A DNA stretch of 64,000 nt from Paenibacillus sp. GSMTC-2017. GTDB taxonomy: Bacteria > Bacillota > Bacilli > Paenibacillales > Paenibacillaceae. Position numbers and translations under genes: made by a program. Position 1 is the first letter of the stretch, and every line of letters begins with the position of its first letter. The notes under the pieces were generated by a model. It did not search any database, was not told where the DNA came from, and worked only from the letters and a program-made list of their open reading frames with translations. The stretch is from positions 372,833 through 436,832 of the forward strand of contig NZ_JAECMT010000004.1 of assembly GCF_016019935.1 (NCBI RefSeq), in the 5' to 3' direction. Of this stretch, positions 60,428 to 64,000 are shown one piece after another.

Positions 60428-61165
60428 AATATACAACATTCGGAAATGAAAGAACAACCTAATGGAGAGGTTAAGCGTTGCTCAGCTTGTGGAGCAATGA
60501 AACCACTTGGCGATTTCCTAAGAAGGACAGGCAGGAGATCTGGAAGACAGAGTAGGCGTGGTACTTGCCGGGCTTGTAGGCGACCAGCGCATGCTACTTC
60601 TCCAGCATCGAAAGAATTGCATATCCAATCATCGGAAGCGCCATCGATAGCAGAGGAAACTGTTGTCGCATCTGCAGCCGCCCCCCGAAAGAAGCCTGCA
60701 CGCAAGCGCAGAAGAGGAAACGGCGCTCATGGAAGGCAAGCGCCCGCAGAAGCTACTGCACAGCCGCCAAGGAGAGAGAAGGAAAGTCCATCCGACGTGT
60801 CGTTTCTTAAACCGACCGGAGGGGGCTTTATTCGAATGCGCGGCAAGACGGATAACGGACGTCGCTGGTATCAGGAGATTGAACCGGAGCTTGCTTATGT
60901 CTTGGTCAGAGAAGGAGCAGCTGTCGTCGTCAATCGCCACACCATTCGCCGTTTATATAGTAATAAGGAATTTAGGTTGTTAATTCTGACACGGGACAAT
61001 TACACATGCCGCTTCTGCGGTAAATATGGCGATACAATTGACCATGAACTACCGCGGGCAAAAGGTGGACACACGACGCCAGTTAACTGCATCTGCGCCT
61101 GTTATGAATGTAATCAGTTAAAGGCGAACCGTGATGTGGACGAGTTCATTAGGGCGATGGACTAG
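60425..61165 (+). CDS. HNH endonuclease with N-terminal zinc-ribbon-like domain
   Basis: A 246-residue protein. Residues 17-52 hold two Cys pairs (CSACGAMKPLGDFLRRTG and CRACRRPAH) like a short zinc ribbon. A basic, low-complexity linker rich in Arg, Ala and Pro follows (~55-130). The C-terminal HNH nuclease has CRFCGKYGDTIDHELPRAKG then NCICACYECNQLKANR, where Cys pairs hold structural zinc and DHELPRAKGG is the catalytic core. It resembles the stand-alone HNH proteins of Bacillales near the end of operons. It probably cleaves DNA; no restriction partner is adjacent. Confidence 0.82.
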   Translation: MNIQHSEMKEQPNGEVKRCSACGAMKPLGDFLRRTGRRSGRQSRRGTCRACRRPAHATSPASKELHIQSSEAPSIAEETVVASAAAPRKKPARKRRRGNGAHGRQAPAEATAQPPRREKESPSDVSFLKPTGGGFIRMRGKTDNGRRWYQEIEPELAYVLVREGAAVVVNRHTIRRLYSNKEFRLLILTRDNYTCRFCGKYGDTIDHELPRAKGGHTTPVNCICACYECNQLKANRDVDEFIRAMD

Positions 61166-61478
61166 CGTTGCTGTTGATAAGTTTACACGTGTATTGGACT
61201 AATGGAATGCAGTATGCTGGCTGGAAAACGGAAGCGGACGATTTGTTCGTACTCCACGCCGTATGCTGCTTTTTTGTTTGCCAACATAATCTGATCGTAT
61301 GGTTATAAATGTAAGGGTGCTTACTATTGAAATTATTCGACAAGAGAGTGAAAATAGAGATGAGGTTATAACGTCATCCAAAGGATTACAAACTAACCCT
61401 GGACGAGGAGACTCAACTGCGGTTTTTCATATAAGGTGAGATGTAAGCCTGTATTTTCAGTGAGACAGCATCTATTCA

Positions 61479-61496
61479 AATGATAGCGCTACCATT
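61479..61496. promoter_or_regulatory. LacI-type operator without an adjacent gene
   Basis: AATGATAGCGCTACCATT is palindromic at 16 of 18 positions with a GCGC centre, as in LacI-family operators. No LacI-controlled gene starts nearby. Confidence 0.4.
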
Positions 61497-61658
61497 GGTC
61501 GTGGTGTTAATGAGAGAAGCTTGATTAGCCGATTACTTAAGAAGAATAGCTATGTTAAAATACAGAATCAATGACGATCTAATCGTATTTTAGTAAATAG
61601 ATAAAGGTGAGGTTGACGAGCGTAAGTGGAGTAAATAATGGCTTACGAACCGAGTAAG

Positions 61659-61735
61659 TCTTATTTGACCAAATTGTGCTGTTCAAAACTTTTAAGGAAC
61701 TCCAAAATTCTTATTTTGAGCAAATTGGCTGTATT
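61659..61735. repeat. Two similar segments spaced 50 bp
   Basis: TCTTATTTGACCAAATTGTG at 61659 and TCTTATTTTGAGCAAATTGG at 61709, both followed by CTG. Confidence 0.4.
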
Positions 61736-61916
61736 TCTGCCCGAATCTACGCAATAACGACGCTGGAGTTCGTTCAAACAAAGGGCAAGTCATGTTCATC
61801 AAAATAAACACAATACGGTTCGTTAGCGTTTTGGAGCCTATGATCTCGAATATGCATGTGGCTACGAGCCACAGATGAGATTTCGTATAAACGATAAACA
61901 GGGAAGGGGGACAATA

Positions 61917-63479
61917 ATGAAACTGCTGATCATAGACGATGAGGTCATCATTCGATCAGGCTTAAGCACCGTCATTCAGTGGGAAGAGAATGGTTTTACG
62001 CTTCTAGAACCTGCGGCATCTGCTGAGGAGGCACTAATGCGTATTCCGGTGGAGAAGCCGGACATTATATTGACTGATATTCAGATGACTGGCAAAACTG
62101 GACTTGAACTTGCAAGTGAAGTAAAGCGGGAATATCCAGATACCGAAATCTTCATATTATCGGGTTACGAAGAATTTGCGTATGCTCAGCAAGCAATGCG
62201 CGAAGGAATTAGTGACTACTTGCTGAAGACAAGCCGCCCCGGAGATATTATGGCTGCTGCGTTGAGGGCGAAGAAAAGAATAGAGGAAAAACGTGCTGCT
62301 ACGCTTGAAGGAAAAGCCCACCAGACTGCATTCCGTTGGAAATTACTTAAACGATTGCTTCATAGTGATAGTCCAATTACAGAGCGTGAAGCAGAAGAAG
62401 TGTTGGTTCACTATCCAGAGCTGCGTATCGCTTCCGATTGGGAATCGTTAGAGTTATGGCTTATCAGCTCTGCGGGTACATTAAACATCCTTAATGAGCC
62501 TAGTGTTGCAGTTGAAGATGCGGAAGATGTCCTTCGTGTTACAGGTGACTGTGCCGTTCTAGATTGGGATAATGGTTGGCTACTCATCTTTCGTGAAGGA
62601 CAACCTGGTGCAACACGGAGGGTTCGCTCAGCAATTCAGCGTGCAGAGCGTGCTACGGGCAATCGTTATTTCGCAGCCTCAGGCACGCCTGTTAAAAGTG
62701 TGTTGAAGCTAAGAGAAGCATTAAAGTCGGCAGAGCAGGCTGCAGCATTTCACTGGATTGCGAGTGATTCCGGTATTATTGCTTATGAGGAAATTAAACA
62801 TCGTAAAGGTATGCGAACGGTATGTTCACAGGAAGAGGAGCAAGTGCTTGTTTCCGTATTGCGAAGCAGTGACAGTGATCGGTTGCAAACGTGGATTACG
62901 AACACACTAGCGTTTATACGACATGATTTAGAAGCAACACCGGGTTCGATGATTTCATATCTGCATTCTTTCCTTGTAGCGGGATTTCGCTGGCTTGAGC
63001 GGGCAGCAGAGTCTGTTGGGCAATCGGCGCAAAAGCTACCTCAGCTTGAAGGGCTTAACATGAAGAAACTTTCTATTGAACCAGAAGAAGTTATGGTCGA
63101 AATCATGTCGGCTATTATCGCACAATATGAACGTTTGGCTGGTGGATCTGGTAGTCGAAATACGACGATAGAACGTACGTTAACTTATATACGAGAACAT
63201 TTGGACCAAAGCTTAACCCTCTCACAAGTAGCGGCAACCGTTCATATGAATCCTAATTATTTCAGTGAACTGTTTAAGAAGGAAACAGGCAAAAACTATA
63301 TTGAGTTTGTTACTGAAGCGCGTATCGAGTGGGCAATTCGTTTACTAAGAGAGACACCTGCGAAAGTTAGTGAAATTGCCAAAAGAGTGGGCTATGAGGA
63401 TATGAAACATTTCAACAAACTTTTTAAACGATATACAGGTGAAACGCCCTCCTATTTCCGCAGTGAAGCAAATCGGTGA
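61917..63479 (+). CDS. AraC-type response regulator (YesN-like)
   Basis: A 520-residue regulator. Receiver residues 1-125: acidic pair in LLIIDDEVIIRSGL, acceptor Asp in DIILTDIQMTGKTG, then a long helical middle. The C-terminal ~100 residues are the AraC DNA-binding domain (TIERTLTYIREHLDQSLTLS, VAATVHMNPNYFSELFKKET, AKRVGYEDMKHFNKLFKRYT). In Paenibacillaceae such regulators pair with a YesM kinase and control a sugar ABC transporter. AAGGGGG 6 nt before ATG 61917. The sugar-binding lipoprotein gene follows; no kinase gene lies upstream. Confidence 0.9.
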   Translation: MKLLIIDDEVIIRSGLSTVIQWEENGFTLLEPAASAEEALMRIPVEKPDIILTDIQMTGKTGLELASEVKREYPDTEIFILSGYEEFAYAQQAMREGISDYLLKTSRPGDIMAAALRAKKRIEEKRAATLEGKAHQTAFRWKLLKRLLHSDSPITEREAEEVLVHYPELRIASDWESLELWLISSAGTLNILNEPSVAVEDAEDVLRVTGDCAVLDWDNGWLLIFREGQPGATRRVRSAIQRAERATGNRYFAASGTPVKSVLKLREALKSAEQAAAFHWIASDSGIIAYEEIKHRKGMRTVCSQEEEQVLVSVLRSSDSDRLQTWITNTLAFIRHDLEATPGSMISYLHSFLVAGFRWLERAAESVGQSAQKLPQLEGLNMKKLSIEPEEVMVEIMSAIIAQYERLAGGSGSRNTTIERTLTYIREHLDQSLTLSQVAATVHMNPNYFSELFKKETGKNYIEFVTEARIEWAIRLLRETPAKVSEIAKRVGYEDMKHFNKLFKRYTGETPSYFRSEANR

Positions 63480-63483
63480 ATTT

Positions 63484-63547
63484 CCCCCCCCTAACATCTG
63501 AATTATCCCCCCTACTTCATACTCAGTTCAAAATCTATACTGAGTAT
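63484..63547 (+). promoter_or_regulatory. C-tract direct repeats and palindrome before the sugar-binding protein gene
   Basis: Two C-tracts ending CCCCCCTA (ends 63493 and 63514) lie 21 bp apart on one DNA face, fitting tandem AraC-type half-sites. Downstream, ATACTCAG / CTGAGTAT (63519-63547) is a perfect 8-bp inverted repeat over the promoter area. Confidence 0.5.
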
Positions 63548-63571
63548 ATATTATCGAGGGGGGACTTACTT

Positions 63572-64000
63572 ATGAAGAAAAGACTTACATTAGTCGTAAC
63601 GCTTATTACATTAATATCCCTACTAGTCGCAGCATGCGGCGACAACAAACCAAACTCAGGTACAAACAAGCCAGCTGAAGGCGGCAAAGAAGAAAAAGTT
63701 AAACTTACAGTATGGCATAACTTTGCAGGCGATGACTTGCGCGCACAAGCAGTTAGAAGTCTAATTGACGAATACGAAAAGGCTAATCCTAACATTGAGC
63801 TAGATGCACAAGCGATTCCAGTTGATGGTTACCGCCAGCGTCTAAGCACAGTTGCAGCAGCTAACGAAATGCCAGACGTATTTTTTGTATATGCAGGCAG
63901 CCACTCACAAGAATTTTTTGACGCTGGATTGTTGCAACCGATTACATCTCTAGCTGATAAGAACCCTGATTGGAAAAACAACTTCATGGAGGGTGCATTT
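63572..64000 (+). CDS. Extracellular sugar-binding lipoprotein of an ABC transporter (start only)
   Basis: 143 codons are present before the window ends. Signal peptide with lipobox L-V-A-A-C at residues 18-22, a short Asn/Gly/Lys linker, then VKLTVWHNFAGDDLRAQAVR, a family 1 solute-binding start, and the segment PDVFFVYAGSHSQEFFDAGL. GAGGGGGG precedes the ATG at 63572. Permease genes presumably follow. Control by the AraC-type regulator just upstream is likely. Confidence 0.9.
   Translation, partial: MKKRLTLVVTLITLISLLVAACGDNKPNSGTNKPAEGGKEEKVKLTVWHNFAGDDLRAQAVRSLIDEYEKANPNIELDAQAIPVDGYRQRLSTVAAANEMPDVFFVYAGSHSQEFFDAGLLQPITSLADKNPDWKNNFMEGAF

Larger units (their letters stand above)
61166..61916. 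other. 750-bp gap without a convincing gene
   Basis: Contains a weak hairpin with T-run near 61270, a LacI-type palindrome at 61479-61496, a possible gene remnant (frame 61464-61571 ending KKNSYVKIQNQ) and a pair of 50-bp-spaced repeats at 61659 and 61709. None of the ORFs has a ribosome site. Confidence 0.5.

Noticed and set aside
61199..61277. Strong terminator after the HNH gene
   Set aside because: A T-run is present but the stem is poorly paired, so it is mentioned only within the gap entry.
1..64000. Riboswitches, T-boxes, tRNA or rRNA genes, insertion sequences, prophage
   Set aside because: I looked through intergenic regions and found no conserved structure, transposase or phage gene I could support.

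Overview
The window looks like the chromosome of a low-to-mid GC Firmicute, most likely Paenibacillaceae (Paenibacillus or a close relative). This rests on strong Shine-Dalgarno sites with frequent TTG/GTG starts, lipobox proteins, large DISM-type hybrid histidine kinases, a YesN-type regulator beside a sugar-binding lipoprotein, and a paeninodin-type RiPP leader. No rRNA, tRNA, prophage, insertion sequence, CRISPR array or origin was found. This assignment is an inference from gene content, not from a database search.

Layout. 1-5875: a truncated family 8 glycoside hydrolase with a promoter bracketed by two operators; a Nudix/winged-helix regulator coupled to a bacterial-type PARG; then an AT-rich stretch of small orphan genes with two broken genes. 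6088-9640: an MFS exporter, and an EamA exporter divergent from a LysR regulator. 9694-13135: a compact RiPP-like operon (lasso-type leader on a Gly-Ser repeat core, HPr-kinase-like peptide kinase, PqqD-type recognition protein, ABC exporter) that lacks the lasso cyclase and leader peptidase. 13206-22575: GIY-YIG protein, VanZ-RDD membrane protein, TetR/MFS pair with duplicated operators, luciferase-like oxidoreductase, esterases, WYL regulator, acetyltransferase and small orphans. 22733-33841: TPR-S41 lipoprotein, hybrid kinase with its SARP-like response regulator, chemoreceptor and MHYT-PAS-GGDEF-EAL protein. 33950-36890: MarR/quinone reductase pair, polysaccharide deacetylase, YhhN protein.

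36988-44326 is a carboxylate module: TctCBA tripartite transporter, ACT-domain malic enzyme and an HPr-like protein on the minus strand, with a divergent DcuS/CitA-type two-component system. 44386-45172 holds two tandem repeat arrays between convergent genes. 45179-50164: peptidase T, an aminoglycoside-phosphotransferase-fold protein and a three-gene ABC-2 exporter. 50279-54590: LysR regulator, a second hybrid kinase and a small orphan. 54672-56612: agmatine deiminase plus N-carbamoylputrescine amidase, which turn agmatine into putrescine. 56796-61165: SLH-M13 metallopeptidase, AraC regulator, HNH nuclease with an apparently leaderless mRNA. 61917-64000: AraC-type response regulator followed by a truncated sugar-binding lipoprotein.

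The best candidates for something undescribed are the Gly-Ser RiPP operon (9694-13135) and a group of intergenic palindromic arrays with a 50-51 bp period at 5967, 25080, 44386 and possibly 61659. Also notable are the hybrid kinase whose first kinase and receiver domains have lost their catalytic residues, and the HPr-like protein without the phosphorylatable histidine beside malic enzyme.
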